A stretch of DNA of 64,000 nucleotides from Flammula alnicola. Taxonomy: Eukaryota > Basidiomycota > Agaricomycetes > Agaricales > Strophariaceae. The stretch lies in NCBI GenBank assembly GCA_015499995.1, contig JADNRV010000111.1, positions 62,001 to 126,000 on the forward strand, in the 5' to 3' direction. The first letter of the stretch is position 1, and each line of letters starts with the position of its first letter. A program made the position numbers and the translations under genes. Positions 9,333 to 22,065 of the stretch are shown here, in pieces. The notes beneath the pieces are model-generated. The model saw nothing but the letters and a program-made list of their open reading frames with translations. It had not been told where the DNA came from and made no database searches.

Positions 9333-10556
9333 GGCAACAATTAGAATCGTGAAAGAGGGTAGATTATAGGGTTCTCGAAGAACTCCGTATTAAAGGGATA
9401 TTATGAGAGAATAATGTAAGAGTAAGAAGGTGGGTAGAGGAAGAAAAAGTGGAAGCCACCGTTATGGCAAGGCGAGGGTTTTTGTGTGGCCGAGTTATCC
9501 ACGTGACCGCGTATCGGCCTAGACACTGTCATCCACCCCACAAATATCGTAGAAAACTCAAATCTCCACATTTTTTTTCCAAACCTTTACGAGAATGTTT
9601 GAATAATGGGATAGATTGTACTCGTAAAATTTCAGATGCAAAGACGCAGTAAGCGTAGAAGAATCTATGAGACACTAGTGTATCACTGAGTGGTGACACA
9701 GTGCTCGCAGGGAAAGAGAAACTCATTCCTTTGGCTCAAATGTTTTAAACGGGGTTGACAATATGTAAATGTATACGTTGCAAATTTATTTGAAGACAAA
9801 CGGAGCATCCTTTGCAAAATTATTGACTTGCCAAAAGCGTATCAGATGACGGTAAAGTCACATTTGATGGTGTAAGCCGAAAAACCCCGGCAGTCCGGTT
9901 ATGAGCCTCCCGAGTTCCGATTCCCAGGCTTTGTTGCTTCTTGTTTCTATGTAACGTTCGTTTTATTCTGAATCTTTGCCAACATCAGATATTACTTGCA
10001 GTGTCGTCCTCTCCCACTAAAAAAGACACGGAATCTGTTGGTCTGACTACAGGAGACCAGAGCGTCAGCACCTTTTCAGCCCTCAGCTTCTCACCGGCGA
10101 GTTTTTAAAGAACAAAGATATCAAGAGGTTTTATGACGGGATCGGCAGATGTAAGCGTAATTATCTCAATTCATCGCATCTCTAATGCGGTGTCACCTAA
10201 TTCAGCGTCAACTGAGTCCTGAAGCTCTTGATCGTTGTATGAGTTCATCCCGAGTGTAAGTTGACGGGTATTTCCAGCCTGATTTCCTTGTTACTGAAAT
10301 CGAACTTTTCAGCCCATTCATATCTGTTTATTCCTTTATTCCATGGAAGATTCGACCTTGTTCATCACATTTACACCAGTAAATTTCTTGACTACGAGTT
10401 CCTGTACATAAAGTGTCCAAATTCGTGAGCATCGCATATCCACCCCTCCGATAACCTCTTAATTATGGCTGGCCCTTCATCGGACTTCCAGTCACCAGCG
10501 AATAAAAAAGGTTAGCCCCCCAATCCAAAGAGTATGGCATTTCTCTCACAACAACC
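9333..10556. other. intergenic between oxidase and 7TM gene
   Basis: Divergent promoter region: the oxidase starts leftward at 9332 and the 7TM gene starts rightward at 10557. Only short frames (66 aa or less before 10463) on either strand; no repeat, RNA or transposon end recognised. Confidence 0.5.
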
Positions 10557-11924
10557 ATGTCTCTGGATTCAGCTACCGCTGCTCTTACGATCATTGTCAC
10601 ATGCAATATTCTTGAAATCCTCGGATTGGTAATCCTCATCGCGATATTATGCACTGCATGGTTCTCTGCGAGAGTTCCACGGACATCGACGTGGTTTTTG
10701 CTTGTATTTTCGACCATTCTATGCAACATCTCCAGTATCATGCTCCTTGGGCAACAAACGGGGCCTGAACCGAATATGTCAATTTGTCTTGTGCAGGCCG
10801 CCATGGCCTATTCGACGGCCGTGTTGTGAGTTTCTCTCAAGATGAATATTGATATTGAACGCTGACGAGCGATATGCCATAGTAATGCATTTTCAGGCAC
10901 TGCATTTGTTCTACAGGTAAGTGTTATAGATGTTTGAACTTGCATGCTGGACTCAGAAAACCAAAAGGTCTACTTGTCGATGACATTAGTCCATAACTAC
11001 TACACACTATTCTCCCGCCGTATTGTATTAATGGTAGGTTTCTCTGTGATTTTCACTCCCTTGCTGACAGACTTAATTTCATTTTTATAGCTCAACGTCT
11101 TGTCAACCCTTATGTTGTGCGGTAGTCTTACTATAATACTTGTTGTGAGTCCTTTGTCTTGAATCACAACCCATAAATCTAATACCTTGTAAAGTACGCG
11201 GTGCGAAATCCGTCCTTTGTGGTTCGGGACCCCTCTGGTATACGCTGTCATATCACGTCGCCTCTAGTGTGCGTTGTTGATCTGGTCAATTTACTATCTG
11301 TCTGATTCTAATACAAAGTCATGCAGGCGTATAATGTCAATAGGCATAAGTATAGGCGCAGCAGCAGTGGGGTTAATCCTGCAAGGTGTGTGTTTCTCGG
11401 GAGCTATGCGTCCGCTCTTCCTGACATGATGCGAAGTTGTCATTGGCATCAAGCTTCATCGCGCGGGAAATTCATTTGATTCACTTCCTATTCAGAGCAA
11501 AATTCCCCGAGCTGTCATCATCCGTGTCTTTATTTTCAGCGCAATTTCCTTTATTCTGATTGTGTAAGTGCACATCTTCCCTTACAAACTGCATGAATAC
11601 TAAGGTTCAAAATTTAGACTGGGCCTCGTGAGCTATTCTCCAATGTATGAAGAAGGTTCTGGCATATCCGACATTACACTCGCAAGTAGTCAGTCATTCT
11701 ATCTACAGCTATATGGGATTGAAGATATTAACATTTTCTACGACCATATGCATGTTTAGCGCCCTTAGTTGGCGGGATAGTTTTCGGCACACAAAAAGTG
11801 CGTCATTCAAGATATATTCTACGCTCATCGCATGTCGATCCTCATTTGCTTACCTGACATTGTGTAGGACATCCTGCGTGTGTGGATGTTCTGGCGTCGA
11901 CCAAGCGTAGAACAGGGGCCGTAA
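10557..11924 (+). CDS. seven-transmembrane receptor-like protein, 281 aa
   Basis: Ten exons: 10557-10825, 10883-10916, 10968-11033, 11091-11144, 11195-11268, 11327-11385, 11437-11563, 11618-11685, 11760-11797, 11868-11924; 846 nt, frame kept, introns 50-74 nt. The product is almost entirely membrane-embedded with seven predicted segments: about 9-34, 46-64, 77-103, 112-133, 157-178, 198-220 and a last short one before FGTQKDILRVW. The motif IPRAVIIRV before TM6 and the ending VFGTQKDILRVWMFWRR are typical of an Agaricomycete family of small 7TM, GPCR-like proteins. No ligand can be inferred. The cytoplasmic tail is very short (RRPSVEQGP). The exon 5/6 junction (donor GTGCGT) is the least certain. 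Splicing was chosen because the alternatives interrupt hydrophobic helices or introduce stops. Confidence 0.72.
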
Positions 11925-12915
11925 TATCTTGGTATAATGGTTGTGATTATAGACCATGTTGTACTGAGGTCATAGTGCCAATTGCTTCTTCAATGCTTCT
12001 GCACCCATTCGCTCGCTAAATATCATATTTGTCTCTTTTCATGCGCTCCTTGGAGGAGGCAAAATCGGCGCATATGGATCTGACGATTAGTATGGTTGAC
12101 GGTGCAGGGGCATGCAGAGATTTTGGAAAAGAAAAGGGGACACCTGAATGGATGTGATTAGTGAGATAAGATACTCGTTTATCTGTGTAGCAGTGTGCAT
12201 TGCCTTCGGCAAGAAATTTTCGCTACCGAGGGTTTTCCAGACTCTTGCCTGAAGTCCTACGACCACTGAAGAAACCGCGATCTATCGGAGTCATACACAG
12301 CTTCTACAAAGATTGAAGAACTAGTCGAGTTTGCTACTCGACGAACATTCGTAATGAGATCCTTCAAGTATCCAGGCCTGGCAAAATGAGCAAAGAACGC
12401 AATATCTCGCGAGGGTGGCTATAATCACGTAGGAGGCATAGGGCATAGAAGAGAAACGGAGGGTTCGCAGGCAGGACGCTCTTTACTTACTTGTTGTAGA
12501 ACTGAGTTGAGTCCAAATCGAAGCAAGGGTAGATCGAAGCCTCAGGGGAGAGAAAGTTGCATGCCAACGACGCAAAGGTAGGCCGCTCAGCGGGAACGCT
12601 TAAGATCACAAAGAAAACACCGTGGGATCCACGGCCAAAACAAATTGTATAATATAAAACTGTCTAAACGTGAAGTTTAATGTCAATGCGAGAGCCATTG
12701 AACACACATACATTACACCGCAATGACTCTCGGAGATGACTCGACCAGCAAATCCTCCTGTAGGCAAATCCAATTTGTCGACTGCCCTGATGTGGAGGAC
12801 GAGTCAGTTCTAAATGATTGTTACAGACGAAATCATCATACCGAGGTCTTATGTTAAAGCAAGAACTCCGAAGAAGGCTCCTTAGCCTTCCCTCCTTGGT
12901 ACCGTAGCCCTTACA
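11925..12915. other. intergenic, convergent 3' flanks of 7TM gene and EF2
   Basis: About 1 kb containing the 3' ends of two convergent genes. No frame longer than about 60 codons, no repeat or RNA motif recognised. Confidence 0.5.
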
Positions 12916-15900
12916 TTAGAGCTTGTCGTAGTACGTCTCAAGAGAAGGGATTTCAGGCTGAGTACGCATATGCAATCAGTGCGACATCCACAGTCGAGGA
13001 AATAGACGTACTTTGAGACCCTTACGGATACGGATCTTTGCCACCAGCTCCTCCGACTTACTGCCCTTCTCAAGGGGTGCTGCGTAACGCCTCGTCAATG
13101 AGATTACCACGAGCTTAATGGACTGTCCTTACAGTCGCTTGTGATCTCCCAATGGTCGAATACGCTCTGAGGGAAGGCCTGGCCGGCGGTATAAAAGCGC
13201 AGCTGTGCGTTAAATCCAAAAGATTTCGCCACGGGCAGGTATGCCTTAATGGTGAACATGGTCGATCCAGTGCGTTGCTCGTCGCTGAATACCCGCCCAC
13301 GGTGCTTGTTGAGACAATTGTAGACGCCGCCAACAGCAGTTTCAGGACATTGAATTTCCACTGAAAGCATAAAGCCAACTCAAGAAGGACTCTGGTAATA
13401 GTAGTAGCGTACTTACCAAGGTAAATTGGCTCCTGGAGTGTCGGGTTTGCCAGTAAGCAGGCGGCATAAGTTGCACGACGCATAGTGGGAATTATTTGTG
13501 ATCCGCCCCGATGAATGGCATCTCCGTGCAGCTAGAAATGCTTCAGCAATGTCCTACCCGTCCAGAGAAGTGACTACACACAATAACGTCCAGGATATTG
13601 AGTCGAACACTGCGCATGTTCTCACCGCAGATAACACCCTCCTTTGTCGCCCATTGGAAGGCGGCGACACACGAATCCTTGATTTCATTCATATATTGCA
13701 CGCCCTTCGTAGCGTCAACCAACAGATTTGGGCCAGTCGTTTCCGGTCCGAAACACCAGATCTTCTTCGCGTCGTTGACATCCCAGCCGTATTCGTCAGC
13801 AAGGAGACGCGCACGTAGCTTGAAATCGTCGCGAGCGTTGATTTTTCCCGTTTCGATGGCCTTGGTGAGCTCCTCGTCGATGGGCATGGCTTTGACGTAG
13901 AGACGATTGTGTTTGTTCTGCGATTTTGAAAGTGCGACAATGGAAGATTCGGTCTGCACGGTCTCGCGGTAAGGAACGATCGGCTCGGAAACCTTCAAAG
14001 GAACACCAGCATGGTCGTCTTGGAGATCCTAAGCATAACGGAATGAGGATAACAGCGTCTGAAAAGAGAAACATCATTTACCTTTACGCAAATTTCCAAA
14101 TGAAGCTCGCCAACGCCAGCGATGATATGCTCTCCCGTATCCGAAGTCCAAGTCTGAACAGCTGGGTCCGATTTCGAAAGACGCTTCAGGCCTTCAACGA
14201 GCTTAGGCAAGTCAGCCGGGTTCTTGACCTCAACGGCGACCCGGACGACCGGAGACACTGAGAATCGCATGACCCTCATGTTATAGGCGGTTTCCGAGGT
14301 TGTAAGAGTACCGCTCTTCAAAAGGAACTGGTCGATACCGACTAGACCGACGATATTGCCAGCCGGGCAGTCCTCGATGGCCTCAACATGTCGGCCCATC
14401 ATGAGCACGGTGCGCTGGATTCCGGAGTAGAAGAGGTCTTCTTTCTTGCCGGGTTGGTAGTTCGGACCTTGGATGCGAATCTTCTTGCTTCCAGCCTTGA
14501 CGGTCCCAGAGAACACGCGCCCGAAAGCATAGAAACGCCCTTTCTCTGACGTGGGTACCATTTTGGAAACATAAAGGACGAGAGGACCATTGGGGTCGCA
14601 GTCACGAATGCCGATCGCGGATTCGTCGTCCATGGGGCCTTCGTAGAGAGTCTCAACACGGTAGCGCTGGGCTGTGGCGGGGGATGGTAGGTTGATGACG
14701 ATCATCTCCAAGAGTGAATCACCAGCGGGCAAGAACTTGTGCATTATGACCTTGAGTAGGGCCTTGCCCTCGAGATCGCGTTCGCCCTGAGACAGCGTGA
14801 TCTCAAGCTTTTCAAGCATAGCTGTGATACCCTCTTTCTTGAAATTCATCACAGCATCGAATATCTTGAAAATTGGAGCCAGGACGAAGCTGTTGAACGC
14901 GCGCTCCAGAGGTTTCCCATCGGCGTCAGTAGCGGAGGTCGTATACTTCCGTGTCGCCGGATTGTAATAATTATCACCCCATAGCCTGACGATCAACTTC
15001 TCCTTGTCCACGCCGAACTTCTTAGCGTATCGTTTCGCGAATTGGCGAAGTGTGAAACCCCAGCCGTGGAGGCCAGAGCCGAAAGCGACAGTTCCCTGAT
15101 CAGGGTACACCTGAACATCGCCGAGAGCAGAATCATGGTAAGTTGAGATGATGACATTGACGCTTTCGATGGTGCGTCGGAAGGACTGATAAAGTGATTC
15201 CTTGTCGATTTGGAGTTCGAGAAGTGCGCGATCGACTTTGTTGATGATGACAACGGGCTTGATACGCTCACCAAGAGCTTGACGGAGGACAGTTTCTGTC
15301 TGCACGCAAACACCCTCGACGCAGTCGACGACGACGAGTGCACCGTCGGTAACGCGGAGCGCCGCCGTCACTTCTGAGGAAAAATCGAGATGTCCGGGTG
15401 AGTCAATCAAATTGATCAAGAACCCGTTGCCTATTAACACGCCGAATGAATGGAAGCCCATTAAATAACAGAGGAGCAACGAGCAATGCGGTCGAACTCA
15501 CCGTCGGCCTTCTGCTTGATCTCAGGGAGATCCTCGTCGTCGACCTCAAAATACATGGAAATGGCGGTAGATTTTATCGTGATGCCACGTTCCTTCTCGT
15601 CGGGTCTCGTGTCCGTGAATTTGTCACCGGCCCTCGAAGACGCGATAATACCGGCTTTTGAGACAAGAGAATCGGTGAGGGTGGACTTTCCGTGATCAAC
15701 TACACACAGGTATTCAGAATTTAGTATAGGCTCCATTTCAGAACGATGAATACACTTACCATGAGCGATAACACTCATGTTACGGATGTTTGTGGATTTG
15801 TCCATCAATCCACGGATCTGATCTGTGAATGGAAAGTCGTACATCAGCGACTGTGACCAACTTCGGGTCTGCAAGCGGATTCATTGCTGACCTATTGTGA

Positions 15901-15973
15901 AGTTACTATGTTTAATCAAATATGTCACGTCAATTAGTGCAGCAAAAAGGTAACGTATAGGTACTTACACCAT
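12916..15973 (-). CDS. EF2: translation elongation factor 2, 842 aa
   Basis: GTPase that moves tRNA-mRNA through the ribosome. Ten exons (-): 15973-15969 (5 nt), 15905-15892 (14 nt), 15822-15760, 15699-15502, 15430-14082, 14028-13582, 13531-13417, 13360-13133, 13079-13012, 12957-12916; 2529 nt, exactly 842 codons as in yeast EF2. The N-terminus assembles as [15 protein letters not shown], which only appears if the two tiny first exons are used; an internal ATG at 15842 would give an odd N-terminus. G1 is VDHGKST (28-34), G3 DSPGHLD (103-109), G4 NKVD. The diphthamide loop reads [12 protein letters not shown], with His699 at the canonical position. The C-terminus is [13 protein letters not shown]. 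Several usually invariant positions differ (GHVD to GHLD, GGGQ to GGSQ, RRVCYAA to RRATYAA), so it may be a diverged paralogue. A pyrimidine-rich tract precedes the ATG. Confidence 0.95.
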
Positions 15974-18900
15974 GCCGGACCGTTATGAGAACGGCAGACA
16001 AGAAATAGGGATTGGTTGAGAGCGTAGTTTTTCTGCTTGTCAATGTTTCAATGCTAGATTATAGCTCTGAAACAATAAGTCTGGTCTTATAACAAGTTTC
16101 TTGGATGCGTATATGAGTCAGGCAATAAGTAGTGCCCGTGTCCGGAGCCTTGAGCGGACCCGCTGGCGCTTTCCGAGACACCATGACTCGGCCTCCGTGC
16201 ATAAATACGAGTAGGTACCGAAACCTCACTCTTGTACATATGCACCATATAGGGCAGTTGCAGTTCATTGACACGACCTAAATTGGAAGTGTTAGCAGAG
16301 GAACAATCACGCTCAGTCCCTTCCATCCTTCCGATAGGAGAACACACCGAGAGTTCGAGACTTCGAGTCATCGATACGAGTATAAATAACCTCCACATAT
16401 CTATGAATAGGAATTCTCATAATATCTGGAAAAGAGGGTCCGATTTGGTCAATTGACAAGAATATAAATAGACGAGGACAGAACAAACAGACAAGAAGGC
16501 TGGCGATATTGTCAAAGAAGCGGAGCAGGGGGTTAAAAAGCACCAAATTGGCGCTCAACGCGTCCCACGCGGTGCTACCGACGAGGGTGCTACCGACGAG
16601 GGTGCGGCCCTCCCTCAGAATCTCATCCAGGAAGCCACTACAAGAGTAAAGTAGGTCCACATCAGCGACGAGAGCCCCACGCTAACACCGACAACACAAT
16701 AATGTGAAGCTAAATGTAAAGCAAGATTCAATACACATCAGAAATTAGAGAAAGAAATGGCGCACAGATTCCCAAGTATTCCCATCAATGTAGTTGGGGC
16801 TCAATTAGTTGCTATGCTCGAATGCACGCTGCGTGGTGGGACGTCCAGAGGCCATCGGCCCCAGAGTTTCGCGAAAGAGAACCATAGATCGAGACGAATA
16901 TAGCGAAGAGTGGTACGAAGGACCCCTCGTTGCAGTATTATGCAGTTGCTAGGCTTGTTGGATGTGGACGTACGAGGTTGGATTGAACAGAAAAAAATGA
17001 CTGGATGGTCTGTGCGTTTTGAATGCCGTCGTGCCGGTTACGGCTGGCTTGCCGTCGAGGATTAGATAAGATGTCAAGTCCTGTTTTGTTTTCCAGTGCT
17101 CCCTCAGACTCTCTCTCACTTGCCATTGCTGACGGAGTTTCTACACTTGCATACCACCTCGATGCATCACCGCACCTTCCTTTTTTTACATTTCTCTCGG
17201 GGAGCCAGAAATCATCGACACGACAGATAATGTCACTTTCCGACACCAGAACTACAACTTCGGCTGACATTCGTCGCGCGTTCTTGCGTGAGGAGTGCGA
17301 TCTTGAAAATCGCATAATATATGCAATAGTCTACCACAACGTTTAGAGGGAAGAGTTTCGTGGCGCATGCGCATACATTGGGAGAAAGTTCCGTCAGGCA
17401 CATACCGGCTCCCCGCCCTTGGAACCTACACACCAGGTGTCTGAGCGACGTTGCGATTCCCAGATATTAGGAGCCTGGCGACGCATCAGAACGTGTGAGG
17501 ATACCCAATAAGTATTTAGGAAGCAGGTCACGTCTGGTCCATATATAGGGTTGACAATAATTTGGGCGCTTAGCCCGTCATAATTACAAAATGGATGGTT
17601 TAGCTCAGATGAAGTACCCGAGAGTCCGGGACATGTTTCCGAGCCATTTGGATGGATGATTGCATACTCCATGGAGAAGCGCTGGAGAGTTGATAAGTAT
17701 GTCTGATGTGGGCATTTACTGAATGATCTTTGTTACCCAAGGCGGATCAGAATTCAATGAACATATATATACCAGTGGACAGCTTTACTGATTGAGAGTG
17801 CATCCGAATAGCTTTGAGAATAGATTATCCGAGGGAAGTGAAGTTGGTGCCAATGGTAATGGCCGTATATATGCTGTAGTGGCGTACTGTAGATTACAAG
17901 TTGCTGCCGAGTTTGCCGATCATTGGACCGTCCTCGAGCGCCTTTGAACGGATGGGTTCTTTAAGACCTCTTACATAGAAATATTGTTTTGCATTTTGTG
18001 CCTCCTTGTTTTCGGCCTTATACTCTGCCGTATTTACTACATTAGAATTGGGATTCCCTTTATTATGGTAGATTTCAATGAAAGACAGTCTATTCTTTTT
18101 TGAAATATCCTGACCTGCTCCTTAATTCCCTCGCCATCCTGACGTAGGGAAGCTGCATCTCATTTTCAGTAAATATAATAGATAAGGCTTAAGATTGGTG
18201 ATGTCGGAGGAAGTATGAAGAAGGGACAAAATGACATCGACAAAATAACATGCCATGAAGTTGGCACGAACACACCCAGTTGATTTCCTTGATCTCGATG
18301 CTTTACGTCTTTTTGTTGTACCCAATCAGCTATAATATGCATACATGGTAGTCCCACAAGCGACATTAGGCGCCATTGTTCATCCCATCCACCTTTTGTG
18401 TTTGCTATCGTGATTACTGTCGGCTAAAAATCCCAGAGTTCAGGTACTAGTTATCCGCACTATTCCAAGTATGGCGGCGATGTTTCCGGAGAGAATTTTC
18501 CCCGAAACATGAGGCATGGGCGTGTTTCTGCCACAAGAGAATGCGGTAAGGACAATGGTAAGCTACAGGAGAACACAAGCAAAGGGTGATATTGGCGTGT
18601 CCATGTTCAAGTTCCTGGCCGCGACTGCGCTGAATGTGGGCAGGGCTCGATTCGAAAGCATTCCAGGCTGAGCGCTGAGCGCTGAAGCTTGAAGTCCATG
18701 TAACATTCTATATAGAATTCGAAAGATATGCCGAGCTTACCCGAATCAGTTCTAACTTCTGGAACGGCGTTTGAGATGCAGCGTGTGCCCTTGAGTCAGA
18801 GGATGCGTCTTTCGAAGGATGGGTACATCAATACAAAATGCATCGAGTAATGGGTAAGCAGAATCTCTTGGATTCGATATGTTAGCTTATAATCCAGACG

Positions 18901-20022
18901 TAGGCCGAAGATGCCGGGTATGCCACAGTTGGGCTGCACCGCGCCGTCGAATCCTCTGATCGCACTGGATTCTGAAAAAACGAGAAAAGATGGTGGGCGC
19001 TCGGCTGTTCCTTTCAATCCTAAAGGCAATCACATCTGGAACGCGTAATAAAAATGTGCTGTGTCTATTTAGGAGCACCAAATTACCCACCGAATCGTCA
19101 GATCCGTCAGTACTACTATTGGTGCTTAATCCAATCTGGTATGGCATAGATTCTTCTGAATCCGACCGCTAATGCGAATAGTCCTGTGTCAAGCTAATTC
19201 AAGCGAGCCTCCACGACAGCTTGAGTAGAAATAGGGTTTGTCATAGAGTGGACGTTGAACCCACAACGCTATTGGAGAGGGCTCGGAGTGAGAGCAATCA
19301 AGCAGCTTCTGCGTGATACGAATGAACGGGAACAGAAGCCTCGTTTCGTTGTTTTGTGCCCACAATCCCCAGATCGAATTTGGCGCCGTGGACCAGGCTT
19401 GTGCGAGCGCAATGCTGTATTAAGGCTCTTCTACATGGCACATGTCTACCCAACTTCTTCTACACGGCCCGCTGCTGCTTTATCGCGGTGATATTGTACT
19501 AAGTAGGAAGTGGCGCTTACATTAGATACAGTGCTGTGGTTACCGAATTCACGATCATGGGTAAAACTCATAACCGTATGCAACCCGAAAATTTCATTAG
19601 AGCAAAAACAGATCAGCACTAGCGAAGTGTGGGTGGAAAAAGAAGCATTCCTTATATACAGGTTTTCTGAGTTTCGTGAGCCCGTGAATTTTGATAAGCA
19701 TAAAGAGATCGTCAATTGGTTCTCGCGAAGTTGGCCGCTTCTAAGTCCCACAACTCGCTACCAGTGGACCGCTCTCAGAACGGAATCTCTGAGGTATTCC
19801 GGTTATGTATGCCCCTCTGAAATATTGAAATTTTGTTTGAGACGTTGTATACTGTACCTTCTGAGTATACTGTACGAGCATAAAAATCCTCAGATTTACA
19901 TCGGAGAGTGTCATACAACTATAATCGAATACATAGGTAAAACGGACCGCGGAAACCATTACAACAACTATTACAATTACAGCAAGTACGTTAGCTATAT
20001 CGTACAATAAACCATTATCTTA
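15974..20022. other. 4-kb stretch without a recognisable gene
   Basis: Contains scattered unassigned frames: minus 16660-16313, minus 17672-17394 (92 aa, MEYAIIHPNGSETCPG start, Cys-containing, possible donor after its TYW) and minus 20007-19741 (88 aa, one N-terminal hydrophobic helix). None could be extended into a convincing spliced gene or matched to a family. A 15-bp unit GGTGCTACCGACGAG is tandemly duplicated at 16571-16600. Degenerate genes or lineage-specific coding exons cannot be ruled out. Confidence 0.4.
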
Positions 20023-22065
20023 TTATAACATGGCCCTAACCTGAGTCTTCGGGACATGATAAGGGTGAACGTCCTGGGAGACCCCATCGCGAGTAAAGGT
20101 CGGTAACGACTCGACATATCGTTTCCACTTCTCATCAGAAATGATAGGCGCTGAGCAATAGCTCTCCACGTCGAGTCCAAGAAGAAGCTCATCCAAGCAT
20201 GGCAGAAGTGCCTTAAGCGCACTTCGTTCAAGATCCATCTGCTTTGCGCGCGAGATACCGCCGACCTCGCAATACCATGCGCGATCCTCCTTGACAATGC
20301 TAGCAACGAAAACATCGAGGATACGTTTGTCGACACCGTCCTCAACGGCCGCATCGTAAGCCACACGGTGACCTATGGCTTCTATCAAGGGCTGGCATTG
20401 GGGGAGGATGATGGCTTGGAATTCGGGGTCGCGATGGTGTTTAAACTGCGACGCCAAGGTACTGCGCAGTTCCTGGAACATGGACGATTCATGCTTCGCA
20501 AGAAGACTGTCCGGGTTGCTGGATTTGGGTAATTTAACTCGTTCGATGACGAGTTCCACCGCAAACCCTTGATGAATGCCTTTTAGTGTTCATATATGGA
20601 ATAAAAGGAGCAAGTAACTCACGAACTGCAAGTCCAAGGAGATCTCCTTCGGCGATAGCAGCTCCACGGAAGTCCGCCTGTAGCCGTCCATTAGTAACAT
20701 TAACCGAGAAAGCATGGGCAGATCTCACTCACATGCATGACGGTAAGCTGGTTGGCTTCAAACATGCCCTGTGCGCCACATCTGTCGCCCAAAGAAATAA
20801 GAGACGAATGACAATGCTTCACAAGCGTGGCTTTTGCAATAGCAGCCACGCAGTGGCGCAAATTGTAATCTGTGTCGGGATCATTGAATATAACCAGAGC
20901 TTTCTTCAAGAAGGACTCGAAGACTATTGCCTGTGCGAGGGTCGAGAGGACGGGAAGCTGTTGGGTGGTGAACGAAATGATGGGCCGCTGCGCTCCGGTG
21001 AAGGCGTCAGTGACCTTTCGTCTCTGGCTGTAACGACCGACGATGTAGGTTCCCATCTTCATCGCTGAAACTGCCATGCCCGCTATCGACATCGTCCCCA
21101 CAGCAACACGAGAGATGCTGTCGAAAAATGCCGCGCGATCATCGAGGTCCCTTTCGGGAGAGGCGAGTAGCGCGGTAGCTGGAAGGCGCACATGGTTGAA
21201 ATATGTCAAGCAGTGGTCTAGAGGAATGGAACCGCCGCGAGGTGGAAAAAGCCTTGATAAAATCATAAATGTCGAATACTCGACAGTTAAAGACAACACG
21301 GGGGACGTACTTGCTAGTAATGCCTTCGCTCATGGTATAACCATCATGCAACAAGACACCGAATGGTTTGATACCTCTGTCCTCCCCATTCACAACAAGG
21401 CGGGCAAACACAACAGCCATAGTGGGGATACCGCAAGGAGAGCTCGGTGGCATGTGCCTGCGAACGAATGCGGACGCTTAATTGCGATTCGTCTATATAA
21501 AAATACACATACTTGGCGGCTCTCTCGAAGGGAGTATGAAGATCAATGGAGCCATCGGAGAGTAACGTGGCGGTGGTCTCAAGGTTTCTCGCATCTAATC
21601 CATGCGCTAGTTCTGTCAAACAGAATTGGCCGCTACAAGTACATCAGTTTCTGATCACACCTTCAAGGTTCCTAATGCTTACAATAGCTGAAACTTCAGA
21701 AGCCGTTGCAGAGTCGCCGCTACATCCGGTCGACCGGTGGCGTACCGGGCGAACGTCCCAGCGCAAAGGTTGTAATGTAAGCTAAGGAGCGAGGCCACTG
21801 CGCCATCCATTGGCAGGATTGGGTCTGACTGGAGCTCCCAGAATTTCGGGGTACCATTTAGGATGTCCTCAGCCGTAAGCTCTACAAGGATAATATTCGT
21901 TAATGACACATAGCAAATGTATTGACAGTGAAATAACTAACGATAGGCCCTCCCAATGGCCACCGCACGCTCATAGGAGAGCTGAATTCGTTTCTTGTGG
22001 GGCAGGTGCCCAGAGACGTCTTGGAACAGTGGTGATTGAGCCAGCAGAGAAGTTCGAGAGGACAT
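20023..22065 (-). CDS. acyl-CoA oxidase family flavoenzyme, 569 aa
   Basis: FAD enzyme of the acyl-CoA oxidase/dehydrogenase superfamily, expected to introduce the trans-2 double bond in fatty acyl-CoA and pass electrons to O2. Seven exons (-): 22065-21942, 21881-21683, 21632-21513, 21457-21311, 21252-20733, 20677-20623, 20567-20023; 1710 nt in frame, introns 50-60 nt. Starts MSSRTSLLAQSPLFQDVSG. Recognised family blocks are LTAEDILNGTPKFWELQSDP (about 45-64), the LTELAHGLDARNLETTATLL block after exon junction 2/3, MPPSSPCGIPTMAVVFARL, KLFPPRGGSIPLDH, and RCGAQGMFEANQL near the C-terminal helical domain. It is shorter than classic about 700-aa peroxisomal oxidases and ends ...TQVRAML without an evident SKL-type peroxisomal signal, so location is uncertain. 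Upstream ATGs at 22180 and 22127 belong to other frames and were not used. Confidence 0.9.

Noticed and set aside
15461..15874. EF2 beginning at the internal ATG near 15842
   Set aside because: Gives MYDFPFTDQ and reads through an intron-like segment; splicing from 15973 restores the expected MVNFTIDQ and the standard 842 residues.
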